From NCBI GenBank assembly GCA_016789955.1, contig JAEUPB010000040.1, positions 1 through 32,143 on the forward strand: 32,143 nt of DNA, read 5' to 3'. The stretch is from Rubrivivax sp. (GTDB lineage: Bacteria > Pseudomonadota > Gammaproteobacteria > Burkholderiales > Burkholderiaceae_C). The notes below the pieces were generated by a model. It was given only the letters and a program-made list of their open reading frames with translations. It ran no database searches and was not told the origin of the DNA. Below, in pieces: positions 8,927 to 16,518 of this stretch; position 1 is the first letter of the stretch; each line of letters opens with the position of its first letter. Position numbers and translations under genes: made by a program.

Positions 8927-10702
8927 TCAGAAGGACTCCAGCGGAAGGGCGGTGACCGCATCTGCGCCGTCGACGATGCTGTCGCGCCAGGCGGTGGTCT
9001 TGACGAGCAGGTGGTCGCCGTAGAAGCGGGCGGTGGCGATCTTGGCCGCCATGAACTCGGCGTCGGTGCCTGCGGCCAGGCGATCTTCGGCGGCCATCAG
9101 CGCGCGCGCCATCTGCCAGCCGGCCACCGTGGTGCCGGCCAGCATCAGGTACGGCACGCTGCCGGCGTACACGGCGTTGGGCTGGCCCTTGCCGCGCTCG
9201 ACGACGAAGTCGACCACGTCGACGAAGTCGCGCCGGGCGCGGTCGAGCCGCGCGGCCATCGCGCGGCAGGCCGCACTCGGGCGCGCACGCAGCGCGGCCA
9301 CGGTGGACTCGATCTGGCCGGCGATGCCGCGCGCGGTGGCGCCGCCGTCGCGCCCGGTCTTGCGGCCGACGAGGTCGTTGGCCTGGATCGCCGTGGTGCC
9401 CTCGTAGATGGTCAGGATCTTCGCGTCGCGCAGGTGCTGCGCGGCGCCGGTCTCCTCGATGAAGCCCATGCCGCCGTGCACCTGCACGCCCAGGCTCGCC
9501 ACCTCCAGCGACATCTCGGTGGACAGTCCCTTCACCAGCGGCACGAGGAACTCGTAGAACGCGGCGTTGGCCTTGCGGGCGGCGTCGTCGGGATGCGTGT
9601 GCGCGGCGTCGTACGCGGCCGCGGCCACCAGCGCCATCGCACGGCAGCCCTCGGTGTGGGCGCGCATCGTCATCAGCATGCGGCGCACGTCGGGGTGGTG
9701 GATGATGGGTGCGGCTTTGTTCAGCGAACCGTCCACCGGGCGGCTCTGGATGCGGTCGCGGGCGTAGGCCACCGCCTGCTGGTAGGCGCGCTCGGCCACC
9801 GCGATGCCCTGCAGGCCCACCGCGTAGCGTGCGGCGTTCATCATGATGAACATGTATTCGAGGCCGCGGTTCTCCTGGCCCACGAGGTACCCGATCGCGC
9901 CGCCATGGTCGCCGTACTGCAGCACGGCGGTGGGGCTGGCCTTGATGCCCAGCTTGTGCTCGATGGAGACGCAGTGCACGTCGTTGCGCGTGCCGTCGGC
10001 CAGCAGCTTGGGGCAGATGAACAGCGAGATGCCCTTCACGCCCTCGGGCGCGCCGGTCACCCGCGCCAGCACCAAGTGCACGATGCTGTCGGTGTAGTCG
10101 TGCTCGCCATAGGTGATGAAGATCTTGGTGCCGTACAGCTTGTAGCTGCCGTCGGGCTGCGGCTCGGCGCGCGTGCGCACCAGCGACAGGTCGCTGCCGG
10201 CCTGCGGCTCGGTGAGGTTCATCGAGCCGGTCCAGGTGCCGTCGACCATCTTCGGGATGTAGGCGGCCTGCTGCTCCGACGTGCCGGCGGTGAGGATGGC
10301 CTCGATGGCACCGTCGGTCAGCAGCGGGCACAGCGCGAAGCTCAGGCACGCCGAGTTCACCATCTCGGAGCAGGCCGCGCCGATCAGCTTGGGCAGCCCC
10401 TGGCCGCCGAACTCCGGCGGATGCTGCAGCCCCTGCCAGCCACCCTCGGCGAACTGGCGGAAAGCGGCCTTGAAGCCCGGCGACGTCGTGACCTTGCCGC
10501 CCTCGAACCACGACGGCTGCTTGTCGGAGCCGTGGTTGAGCGGCGCCACCACGCCCTCGTTGAACTTCGCGCATTCCTCGAGCACAGCGGCGGCGGTGTC
10601 CAGCGTCGCATCCTCGAAGCCGGGCAGCTTAGCCACCGCTTCGATGCCGGCCAGCTCCTGCATCACGAAGAGCATGTCCTTGATCGGGGCTCTGTAGGTC
10701 AT
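8927..10702 (-). CDS. acyl-CoA dehydrogenase, DmdC-like large form
   Basis: A 591-residue FAD-dependent acyl-CoA dehydrogenase of the longer subfamily that includes 3-methylmercaptopropionyl-CoA dehydrogenase (DmdC). The N-terminal extension MTYRAPIKDMLFVMQEL is diagnostic for this subfamily. MNLTEPQAGSDLS near residue 161 is the FAD/substrate loop, and TIYEGTTAIQANDLVGRK supplies the catalytic Glu at about 434. A C-terminal helical domain follows. It introduces a 2,3-double bond into an acyl-CoA and passes electrons to ETF, whose genes lie at 11948-13712. It is the first gene of the operon with the NMO-like and amidohydrolase genes. The exact acyl chain cannot be told from sequence. Confidence 0.94.
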   Translation of the reverse strand: MTYRAPIKDMLFVMQELAGIEAVAKLPGFEDATLDTAAAVLEECAKFNEGVVAPLNHGSDKQPSWFEGGKVTTSPGFKAAFRQFAEGGWQGLQHPPEFGGQGLPKLIGAACSEMVNSACLSFALCPLLTDGAIEAILTAGTSEQQAAYIPKMVDGTWTGSMNLTEPQAGSDLSLVRTRAEPQPDGSYKLYGTKIFITYGEHDYTDSIVHLVLARVTGAPEGVKGISLFICPKLLADGTRNDVHCVSIEHKLGIKASPTAVLQYGDHGGAIGYLVGQENRGLEYMFIMMNAARYAVGLQGIAVAERAYQQAVAYARDRIQSRPVDGSLNKAAPIIHHPDVRRMLMTMRAHTEGCRAMALVAAAAYDAAHTHPDDAARKANAAFYEFLVPLVKGLSTEMSLEVASLGVQVHGGMGFIEETGAAQHLRDAKILTIYEGTTAIQANDLVGRKTGRDGGATARGIAGQIESTVAALRARPSAACRAMAARLDRARRDFVDVVDFVVERGKGQPNAVYAGSVPYLMLAGTTVAGWQMARALMAAEDRLAAGTDAEFMAAKIATARFYGDHLLVKTTAWRDSIVDGADAVTALPLESF

Positions 10703-10792
10703 GGGCGAGTCTCCGGGGCCTTGCGCCGGTGGTCAGCAACAGGATGGATCATCGCCGATCACGGGCCGGCCCCTGCGCGGCTCCGCAAGCGA

Positions 10793-10817
10793 TGCGCCCC
10801 GCTCGAGGCGGGGCGCA
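10793..10817 (-). terminator. strong 10-bp stem-loop downstream of the DUF4394 gene
   Basis: TGCGCCCCGC, a 5-base TCGAG loop, and GCGGGGCGCA make a perfect 10-bp GC stem. It lies 71 bases past the stop of the DUF4394 gene and about 90 bases before the acyl-CoA dehydrogenase start. No T-run follows on either strand. It is a plausible 3' end or transcript barrier between the two same-strand units. Confidence 0.5.
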
Positions 10818-10888
10818 GGATCCGGATGCCCCGCCGGTCGCGAGGCCTGCGCCCGCTCCGTGACGCGAGGCGGCGGTCGTGGCAAGGA

Positions 10889-11812
10889 CTACCGGCGGCG
10901 GCTCAGGCCGACGCCTGCCAAGGCGAGCACCGCGAGCCACGCCGTCGCCGGCACCGGCACGGCGGGCGCCAGGATCGGCAGCACCGAGATGTCGAGCAAC
11001 GAGAAGGGATCGTCGGCGCCGATCTGGGACACCGCGCCCGTGACCAGGTTGATGCTGAAGAACTCCGCGTTGAACCCCGCCGACCCGTCGAAGTCGTCGA
11101 CCGACAGATAGGCGATGCCGGTGGCGCCGCTGATGTCGAATCCCAGGCCCGCATCTCCGGTGACGATCCCGCTGTCGCCGACGATGTTGAAGACACCGCC
11201 ATTCGGGCTGGGGACGCCGTTGATGCCGCCGATCGTGCCCAGGTTGTCAAGGAGGAAATCGTAGGCGTACAGGGTGGTCTGCGTCGCGCCGGCGAAGTTG
11301 TTGGTGTACGCCACGCCGGAGATCAGCGGGGTCGCGCCCGACCCGGAGGTGACGATGTCGGTGTCCTGCGCGACCAGGGCGCCGGTGTTGGGGTTCACGC
11401 GGTAGTTCTGGCCCGACCCCGTGACCACGCGCAGCCTGTCGACCACCGGGTTGAAGTCCAGCGAGACGCGCGTGGACGCGCTGCCGGTGAGCGTGAAGCC
11501 CGCGCCGACCGGCGTGGCCACACTGGACGTGAGGTTGATCGTGTAGAGCTGCGCCGCCGTGCCGTTCGTCGACACGGCGTACAACTCCCCGTTCGCCGGA
11601 CGGAAGTCGATGCCGCGCAGCGTGTGCCCCGCGACCAGGCCCGTGATCGCCCCGACGTTCGTGGTCGACGCCGGCGTGGCGCTGTCGAAGCTGACGAGAT
11701 TCGTGGCGCCCCCCGTTCCCGGGACCGAGATGCCGTAGATCAGTTCGGCTTGCGCGGCGCCGGACAGCAGAGCCACTGACGCCATCATCCAGAAACGACT
11801 CATCCCTCGCAT
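10889..11812 (-). CDS. exported DUF4394 protein with VPLPA/PEP-CTERM-like sorting signal
   Basis: A 307-residue secreted protein. Residues 1-22 are a signal peptide cleaved after AQA. The mature region is a DUF4394-type beta-propeller-like repeat protein: LIYGIS, LRGIDFRPANGELYAV and VSLDFNPVVDRLRVV are typical of the family. The C-terminus has a tripartite sorting signal: motif VPVPATAWL, a hydrophobic helix (AVLALAGVGL) and a terminal SRRR. This resembles VPLPA-CTERM/PEP-CTERM signals processed by exosortase. No exosortase gene lies in the window. The start at 11812 follows GGAGAAATTC. Such proteins are usually exported to the outer envelope or matrix; the function of DUF4394 is not known. 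It is Thr/Ser/Gly-rich and compositionally distinct from its neighbours, as expected for an exported protein. Confidence 0.88.
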   Translation of the reverse strand: MRGMSRFWMMASVALLSGAAQAELIYGISVPGTGGATNLVSFDSATPASTTNVGAITGLVAGHTLRGIDFRPANGELYAVSTNGTAAQLYTINLTSSVATPVGAGFTLTGSASTRVSLDFNPVVDRLRVVTGSGQNYRVNPNTGALVAQDTDIVTSGSGATPLISGVAYTNNFAGATQTTLYAYDFLLDNLGTIGGINGVPSPNGGVFNIVGDSGIVTGDAGLGFDISGATGIAYLSVDDFDGSAGFNAEFFSINLVTGAVSQIGADDPFSLLDISVLPILAPAVPVPATAWLAVLALAGVGLSRRR

Positions 11813-11868
11813 GAATTTCTCCGCTTGTGACGGAATGCATCATGCGGCCAGCTTCTGCGACCTGACAT

Positions 11869-11917
11869 CCCCCTCGATCGCGGGGGGGTCGCGCATCGAG
11901 CGAGGGAGAACCCTCGC
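11869..11917 (-). terminator. stem-loops downstream of etfA
   Basis: The first is a perfect 7-bp stem, GCGAGGG-AGAA-CCCTCGC (11900-11917), 31 bases past the etfA stop. The second is CCCCC with a G-run (11869-11888). No T-run follows, so factor-independent termination is uncertain, but position between etfA and the separate DUF4394 unit supports a 3'-end role. Confidence 0.5.
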
Positions 11918-11947
11918 CCGATTGCACCGGGACGGCGCCTGGCGGCG

Positions 11948-12880
11948 CTACAGGCTGGCCACCAGTTCCGGCACCGCCGCGAACAGGTCGGCCTCCAGGC
12001 CGTAGTCAGCCACGCTGAAGATCGGCGCTTCCGGGTCCTTGTTGATCGCGACGATCACCTTGGAGTCCTTCATGCCGGCCAGGTGCTGGATGGCGCCGCT
12101 GATGCCGCAGGCCACGTAGAGCTGCGGCGCGACGATCTTGCCGGTCTGGCCGACCTGCCAGTCGTTGGGCGCGTAGCCGGCGTCCACCGCGGCGCGGCTG
12201 GCACCGAGCGCGGCACCGAGCTTGTCGGCCAGCGGGGTCAGCACCTCGGTGAACTTGTCGCTGGAGCCCAGCGCCCGGCCACCGCTGACGATGATCTTGG
12301 CGCTGGTCAGCTCGGGCCGGTCGAGCTTGGCGATCTCCGAGCCCAGGTAGCGCGAGCGGCCGCTGTCGGCGGCGGCGGCGATGGATTCCACGGCTGCGCC
12401 GCCACCGCTCGCGGCGGCCGCGTCGAAGCCGGTCGTGCGCACGGTCAGCACCTTGATCGCATCGCTGCTCTGCACGGTGGCGATGGCGTTGCCGGCGTAG
12501 ATCGGGCGCTCGAAGGTGTCGGGGCTGATCACCCTGGTGGCGTCGCTGATCTGCGCCACGTCAAGCAGCGCGGCGACGCGCGGCGCGACGTTCTTGCCGC
12601 CCGCAGTGGCGGGGAACAGCACGTGGCTGTAGCCCTGGGCGAGCGCCACGATCTGCGCGGCGACGTTCTCGGCCAGGCCGTGGCCGAGGTGCTCGGCGTC
12701 GGCATGCAGCACCTTGGCCACACCGGCCACCTGCGCGGCGGCCTGCGCTGCCGGACCGGCGCCGGAGCCGGCCACCAGCACGTGCACGTCGCCGCCGCAT
12801 TGCAGCGCAGCAGTGACGGTGTTCAGCGTCGCGGCCTTGAGGCTCGCGTTGTCGTGTTCGGCAATGACGAGGGCGGCCAT
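11948..12880 (-). CDS. etfA: electron transfer flavoprotein alpha subunit
   Basis: A 310-residue ETF alpha subunit. It starts [20 protein letters not shown], typical of the family. The C-terminal FAD-binding domain shows [23 protein letters not shown], and the conserved end [22 protein letters not shown] is present. With EtfB it accepts electrons from acyl-CoA and other dehydrogenases and passes them to ETF:quinone oxidoreductase. GGAGAT precedes the start. It lies 76 bases downstream of etfB, with repeat copy 2 in the gap, and together they form an operon. An acyl-CoA dehydrogenase operon beyond the next gene is a likely client. Confidence 0.97.
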   Translation of the reverse strand: MAALVIAEHDNASLKAATLNTVTAALQCGGDVHVLVAGSGAGPAAQAAAQVAGVAKVLHADAEHLGHGLAENVAAQIVALAQGYSHVLFPATAGGKNVAPRVAALLDVAQISDATRVISPDTFERPIYAGNAIATVQSSDAIKVLTVRTTGFDAAAASGGGAAVESIAAAADSGRSRYLGSEIAKLDRPELTSAKIIVSGGRALGSSDKFTEVLTPLADKLGAALGASRAAVDAGYAPNDWQVGQTGKIVAPQLYVACGISGAIQHLAGMKDSKVIVAINKDPEAPIFSVADYGLEADLFAAVPELVASL

Positions 12881-12914
12881 CAGCGATCTCCAGCTTGGCT
12901 GGGAGCGCTGAGCG

Positions 12915-12951
12915 CCCCCACGGGGGGTAGCGAACGAAGTGAGCTCGGGGG
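12915..12951. repeat. dispersed GC-rich intercistronic repeat, copy 2
   Basis: CCCCC-ACG-GGGGG hairpin (12915-12927), then TAGCGAACGAAGTGAGCT and a closing GGGGG. It aligns base for base in its first half with copy 1 at 1547-1585 and has the same position: immediately after a stop codon (etfB, 12957) and inside an operon. The GAACGAAGTGAG core is the part that differs most between copies. Confidence 0.65.
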
Positions 12952-12956
12952 CACCA

Positions 12957-13712
12957 TCAGATCACCTTCGCTTCGTTCTTGAGCTTGTTGACGAGCGTGG
13001 CCACGTCGGGCACCTTGACGCCGGCGCCGCGCTTGGGCGGCTCGGTGACCTTCAGCGTCTTGATGCGGGGCGTCACGTCCACCCCCAGGTCTGCCGGCTT
13101 GACGACGTCCAGCGTCTTCTTCTTCGCCTTCATGATGTTGGGCAGCGTGACGTAGCGCGGCTCGTTCAGGCGCAGGTCGGTGGTGACCACCGCGGGCAGC
13201 GTCAGGCTGATGGTCTCCAGGCCGCCGTCGACCTCGCGGGTGACCTTGGCGGCGCCGTCGGCCACCTCGACCTTGCTGGCGAAGGTGGCCTGCGGCAGCC
13301 CGGCGAGCGCGGCGAGCATCTGGCCGGTCTGGTTGCAGTCGTCGTCGATGGCCTGCTTGCCGAGGATGACGAGCCCGGGCTGTTCCTTGTCGACCAGCGC
13401 CTTCAGCAGCTTGGCCACGGCCAGCGGCTGCAGTTCGACGTCGGCCGGCACGTCGACGAGGATGGCACGGTCGGCGCCGATGGCCATCGCGGTGCGCAGC
13501 GTCTCCTGGCAGGCGGTGACGCCGCACGAGACGGCGATCACCTCGGTGGCCGCGCCCTTCTCCTTCAACCGCACGGCCTCCTCGACGGCGATCTCGTCGA
13601 AGGGGTTCATGCTCATCTTGACGTTGGCGATGTCGACACCGGTGCCGTCGGACTTCACACGCACCTTGACGTTGTAGTCGACGACACGCTTCACCGGTAC
13701 GAGGACCTTCAT
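12957..13712 (-). CDS. etfB: electron transfer flavoprotein beta subunit
   Basis: A 251-residue ETF beta subunit. The start [20 protein letters not shown] and the segment [21 protein letters not shown] are family hallmarks; the latter lies in the AMP-binding region. The loop [18 protein letters not shown] near residues 121-138 is the recognition loop that docks on partner dehydrogenases. AGGAG precedes the start. It heads the etfB-etfA pair, in the usual Burkholderiales order. A TAGAAT hexamer on the minus strand (13758-13763) is a good -10 candidate for the operon, although no strong -35 sits at the right distance. Confidence 0.97.
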   Translation of the reverse strand: MKVLVPVKRVVDYNVKVRVKSDGTGVDIANVKMSMNPFDEIAVEEAVRLKEKGAATEVIAVSCGVTACQETLRTAMAIGADRAILVDVPADVELQPLAVAKLLKALVDKEQPGLVILGKQAIDDDCNQTGQMLAALAGLPQATFASKVEVADGAAKVTREVDGGLETISLTLPAVVTTDLRLNEPRYVTLPNIMKAKKKTLDVVKPADLGVDVTPRIKTLKVTEPPKRGAGVKVPDVATLVNKLKNEAKVI

Positions 13713-13757
13713 GCGCGCGGGCTCCTGCTGGAGGGTTTTGGAATCGGGGTTGCCGAC

Positions 13758-13763
13758 ATTCTA
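13758..13763 (-). promoter_or_regulatory. candidate -10 of the etfBA promoter
   Basis: On the minus strand TAGAAT matches the sigma-70 -10 consensus at five of six positions, 45 bases before the etfB start. The candidate -35 zone falls in the last codons of the UMF1 transporter gene and matches poorly, so this is a tentative call. Confidence 0.35.
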
Positions 13764-13781
13764 CGGAAGCGAACGATCGTG

Positions 13782-15080
13782 CTATTTTTCGACGTTCGCT
13801 GCGGCCACGCCGCGCCCCACGTCCACCCGCGCCAGCAGCAGCAGGCCGGCCACGAAGAAGAGGCCGGTCGAGACGATCGCGAGCCGGTGGTTGCCGCCGG
13901 TGACCCAGGTGACGAAGCCGTAGGTCAGCGGGCCGATCACCGCGGCCAGCCGGGTGGCGAAGGCCCACAGCCCGTAGAACTCGGCGCGCCGCGCCGCCGG
14001 CGCGAACAGGCCGGCGAGCGCCCGGCCGGCCGACTGGCTGGAGCCCATGCACAGCCCCGCCACCACGGCGGCCACCCAGAACAGCGTGGTGCCGGTGGCC
14101 AGGTACGCCAGCACCACCATCACGATCCAGCCCACGAGCGTGACGCCCAGCGCGCGCCGGTGGCCGATGCGATCCTGCCCGTAGCCGAAGCCGAAGGCGC
14201 CCAGCGCCGCGGCGATGTTGACGAGGAACACCAGCATCATCGTCTGCGTCTGCTTGAAGCCCAGCACCTGCTCGGCATACACCGCGGCCAGCGCGATGAC
14301 CACCGCGATGCCGGCCTGGTAGGCCACGCCGCAGGCCAGCAGCCACATGAAGTCGCGGTAGCGCCGGGCGTCGCGCCAGGTCTCGGCCAGCCGCGCGAAC
14401 GCGGCACCCGCGCCGCCGGCACCGGCCTCGCCCTGCGGCACCGCCCGCTCGCGCAGCAGCAGGAAGGTGGGCACCGAGGCCACGCCGTAGACCGCCGCGG
14501 TGATCAGCATCGTCACCGGCACGAACTGCTCGGCGCGCTGGCCCTGTGCCTGCGCCCACAGCACGTAGGCCAGGCCGAGGCCCAGGCTCAGCATGCCGCC
14601 GAAGTAGCCGAAGCTCCAGCCCCAGCCCGACACCCGACCCATCGACTCGGTGCGGGCCAGTTCGGGCAGGAACGCCGCGGTCAGCGATTCGCCGTAGGCG
14701 TAGAAGAGGTTGGACAGGATCACCAGCGCCATCGCCAGCCACAGGTCGCCGGCGCCCACGCCGGCCAGCAGCGCGGTGGTGCCGATGCAGCCGAGCGTGC
14801 TGAGGGCGAGCAGCCGCTTCTTCGCGGCCCGCAGGTCGGCCCAGGCGCCGAGGCCGGGCATCGTCAGCATCACCAGCGCGCTGGAGATCGCCAGCGCCAC
14901 CGTCCAGGCGAACGTGCCCCAGTCGGCACCGCGGGCCACCACGCCGACGAAGTAGGCGTTGAACACGGCCGTCAGCACCACGGTCGTGTAGCCCGAGTTG
15001 GCGAAGTCGTACATCGCCCAGCCGAACACTTCGCGCTTGCGCACGCCGGGGTTCAGGTCGGTGGCGGAGTAGAGGGGCAT
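13782..15080 (-). CDS. UMF1/Atg22-like MFS permease
   Basis: A 432-residue integral membrane protein of the major facilitator superfamily, UMF1 group. The N-terminal signature REVFGWAMYDFANSGYTTVVLT is characteristic. About 12 hydrophobic segments follow, and loop motifs PGLGAWADLRAAKKR and GYGQDRIGHRRALG correspond to the two MFS A-like loops. Members are related to the yeast vacuolar effluxer Atg22, but bacterial substrates are largely unassigned. GAGGT precedes the start. The gene runs divergently from tRNA-Leu, and its start codon touches the tRNA promoter. Its last codons overlap the probable etf promoter region. Confidence 0.9.
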   Translation of the reverse strand: MPLYSATDLNPGVRKREVFGWAMYDFANSGYTTVVLTAVFNAYFVGVVARGADWGTFAWTVALAISSALVMLTMPGLGAWADLRAAKKRLLALSTLGCIGTTALLAGVGAGDLWLAMALVILSNLFYAYGESLTAAFLPELARTESMGRVSGWGWSFGYFGGMLSLGLGLAYVLWAQAQGQRAEQFVPVTMLITAAVYGVASVPTFLLLRERAVPQGEAGAGGAGAAFARLAETWRDARRYRDFMWLLACGVAYQAGIAVVIALAAVYAEQVLGFKQTQTMMLVFLVNIAAALGAFGFGYGQDRIGHRRALGVTLVGWIVMVVLAYLATGTTLFWVAAVVAGLCMGSSQSAGRALAGLFAPAARRAEFYGLWAFATRLAAVIGPLTYGFVTWVTGGNHRLAIVSTGLFFVAGLLLLARVDVGRGVAAANVEK

Positions 15081-15108
15081 GTGGACCTCGCGTTTGCCGC
15101 CCTATGAT
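15081..15108 (+). promoter_or_regulatory. sigma-70-like promoter of tRNA-Leu
   Basis: GTGGAC (15081-15086) and TATGAT (15103-15108) are separated by 16 bases and would start transcription at about 15115, three bases before the tRNA. The -35 begins one base after the divergent transporter's start codon (15078-15080), so the two units share very little DNA. Confidence 0.6.
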
Positions 15109-15117
15109 GGCTGCGCA

Positions 15118-15204
15118 GCGCGGGTGACGGAACTGGTAGACGTAGCGGGCTTAAAACCCGCAGCCCGCGAGGGCGTACGGGTTCGATTCCCGTCTCGCGC
15201 ACCA
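15118..15204 (+). tRNA. tRNA-Leu, anticodon UAA
   Basis: An 87-base class II tRNA including an encoded CCA. The acceptor stem pairs GCGCGGG with CTCGCGC. The anticodon stem GCGGG/CCCGC encloses loop CTTAAAA with anticodon TAA at 15152-15154. A long variable arm (GCCCGCGAGGGCGT) fits leucine. The T arm is ACGGG-TTCGATT-CCCGT, and A is the discriminator base. It would read UUA and UUG, rare codons in this GC-rich DNA. No integrase gene or repeated 3' end was found, so it does not mark an island here. Confidence 0.97.
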
Positions 15205-15229
15205 CCGGCCGGCCGCATTCCGTCGCATG

Positions 15230-15619
15230 TCAGCTTGGCCACAGCCAGGCCGCGAGCGTCGCGGCAGCCGCGCACCACAGACCGATCACGATCGCCGCGC
15301 CCACGCGGCTCACCGGCCGCGCGCGGCCCTCGGCCTGCCACTGCTCGGCGCGCGCACGGCAGTCGGCCCGCACCTGCGGCGTCAATCCACGCAGCGCCAG
15401 CCACACGAGCACGGGCAGCAGCACGAGTTCATCGAGCAGCCCCAGCACCGGGATCACGTCGGGGATCAGGTCGACCGGGCTCAGCGCATAGGCCACCACC
15501 ACCACGGCCAGCGCGCGCACCCACCACCCGGTGCGCGGGTCGCGCAGCGCGAACCACAGCGTCAGGCCGTCGCGCCGCAGCGCACGGGCCCAGCCGGTCA
15601 GGCGCGCCCACGCGCTCAC
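15230..15619 (-). CDS. DUF1232 (YkvA-like) small membrane protein
   Basis: A 129-residue protein with the DUF1232 core: AYALSPVDLIPDVIPVLGLLDELVLLPV at about residues 43-70, here quoted only by its key SPVDLIPD and GLLDEL motifs. Two or three hydrophobic segments (about 34-47, 56-76 and 107-127) suggest a membrane protein. The family has no firm function. The start is a GTG whose GTGA overlaps the stop of the preceding sugar-isomerase-like gene by four bases, so the two are translationally coupled. This makes it the last gene of the TRAP/shikimate operon, although its link to that pathway is only by position. Confidence 0.85.
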   Translation of the reverse strand: MSAWARLTGWARALRRDGLTLWFALRDPRTGWWVRALAVVVVAYALSPVDLIPDVIPVLGLLDELVLLPVLVWLALRGLTPQVRADCRARAEQWQAEGRARPVSRVGAAIVIGLWCAAAATLAAWLWPS

Positions 15620-16506
15620 GCGCGCAGCGGCGACCTCGCCCCCGGCAGCGGCCGCGCGCGGCGCAGCACGTCCTCGGCCAGCCACGTCGCCGAGCGCCGC
15701 GCACGCTCGGCCACCACCTCCAGAGGCAGCTGCGTGTAGTCGTCGTTGAACACCTCGAAGCTGTAGTCGCCGCGGTAGCCCTTGGCGTCCAGCGCCAGCA
15801 CGAGGTCGCGCAGCTCGTCGCTGTGCACGCCCTCGCCGGGGAACACGCGGAAGTGCCGCGCGGTGTCGATGCGCTCCTCCACCGTGCGGATCTCCTGCCA
15901 CATGAAGTCGGCCAGCTGCACGAGGAAGATGCGCTCGGCGTCGATGTCCTGCAGCACCTCGGTGGGCGTGCGCGTGGCGAAGCTGTGGAAGCTGTCGACG
16001 CCCACGCCGAGGTTGGGTACGTCGGCGCGCTGCACGAGGCGCCAGGCACCGACGAGGTCGTTGACGTGCCGCCCCCACGACAGTCCCTCGTAGGCCACGC
16101 GGATGCCGCGCGGCAGCGCCATCATCGCCAGCTTGCGCAGGTCGCGCGCGATCGCCTCCTCGTCGGCGGTGGCGTGGCGCGAGGTCGACGAGCAGGCCAG
16201 CAGCAGCGGGCTGCGCAGCGCCTCGCACATCTCGATCATCGAGCGCGCGATGTCGACCTTGTAGTCGTGCAGGTGGCCCGAGAGCCCCTCGAAGTCGCGC
16301 AGCACCTGGAAGCCGGTGACGCGCAGCCCGCTGGCGTGCACCTCGGCCACCGCGGCGCGCCAGCCGTCGGGGTGGCCGACGAGATCGCGCGCGGCCAGCA
16401 TCACCTGATCGAAGCCGGCGCCCCGGATCGCACGCAGCTTGGCCGCGAGCGGCCCCGCCAGCGTGATCGTGTCCATGCCGAAGTCGCGGATGAAGGTGCC
16501 TGGCAT
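15616..16506 (-). CDS. 3-dehydroshikimate dehydratase-like TIM barrel (QuiC N-terminal-domain homologue)
   Basis: A 296-residue sugar-phosphate isomerase/AP-endonuclease-2-type TIM barrel. It resembles the dehydratase half of QuiC: IRVAYEGLSWGRHVND gives Glu at about 140, GVGVDSFHSF gives Asp at 171 and His at 174, FLVQLADF gives Gln at 197, and DYSFEVFND gives Glu at 251. These are the expected metal ligands and active-site residues. The predicted reaction is 3-dehydroshikimate to protocatechuate plus water. In the usual QuiC enzyme this domain is fused at the N-terminus to an HPPD-like domain; here the HPPD-like part is a separate gene immediately upstream (12-base gap). GAGGGAG provides the ribosome site and overlaps the upstream stop. 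A different sugar isomerase function cannot be excluded. Confidence 0.82.
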   Translation of the reverse strand: MPGTFIRDFGMDTITLAGPLAAKLRAIRGAGFDQVMLAARDLVGHPDGWRAAVAEVHASGLRVTGFQVLRDFEGLSGHLHDYKVDIARSMIEMCEALRSPLLLACSSTSRHATADEEAIARDLRKLAMMALPRGIRVAYEGLSWGRHVNDLVGAWRLVQRADVPNLGVGVDSFHSFATRTPTEVLQDIDAERIFLVQLADFMWQEIRTVEERIDTARHFRVFPGEGVHSDELRDLVLALDAKGYRGDYSFEVFNDDYTQLPLEVVAERARRSATWLAEDVLRRARPLPGARSPLRA

Positions 16507-16518
16507 CGCCGCGCTCCC

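Noticed and set aside
15118-15204. tRNA-Leu as the attachment site of a genomic island
   Set aside because: No integrase, no repeated tRNA 3' end and no composition break on either side.
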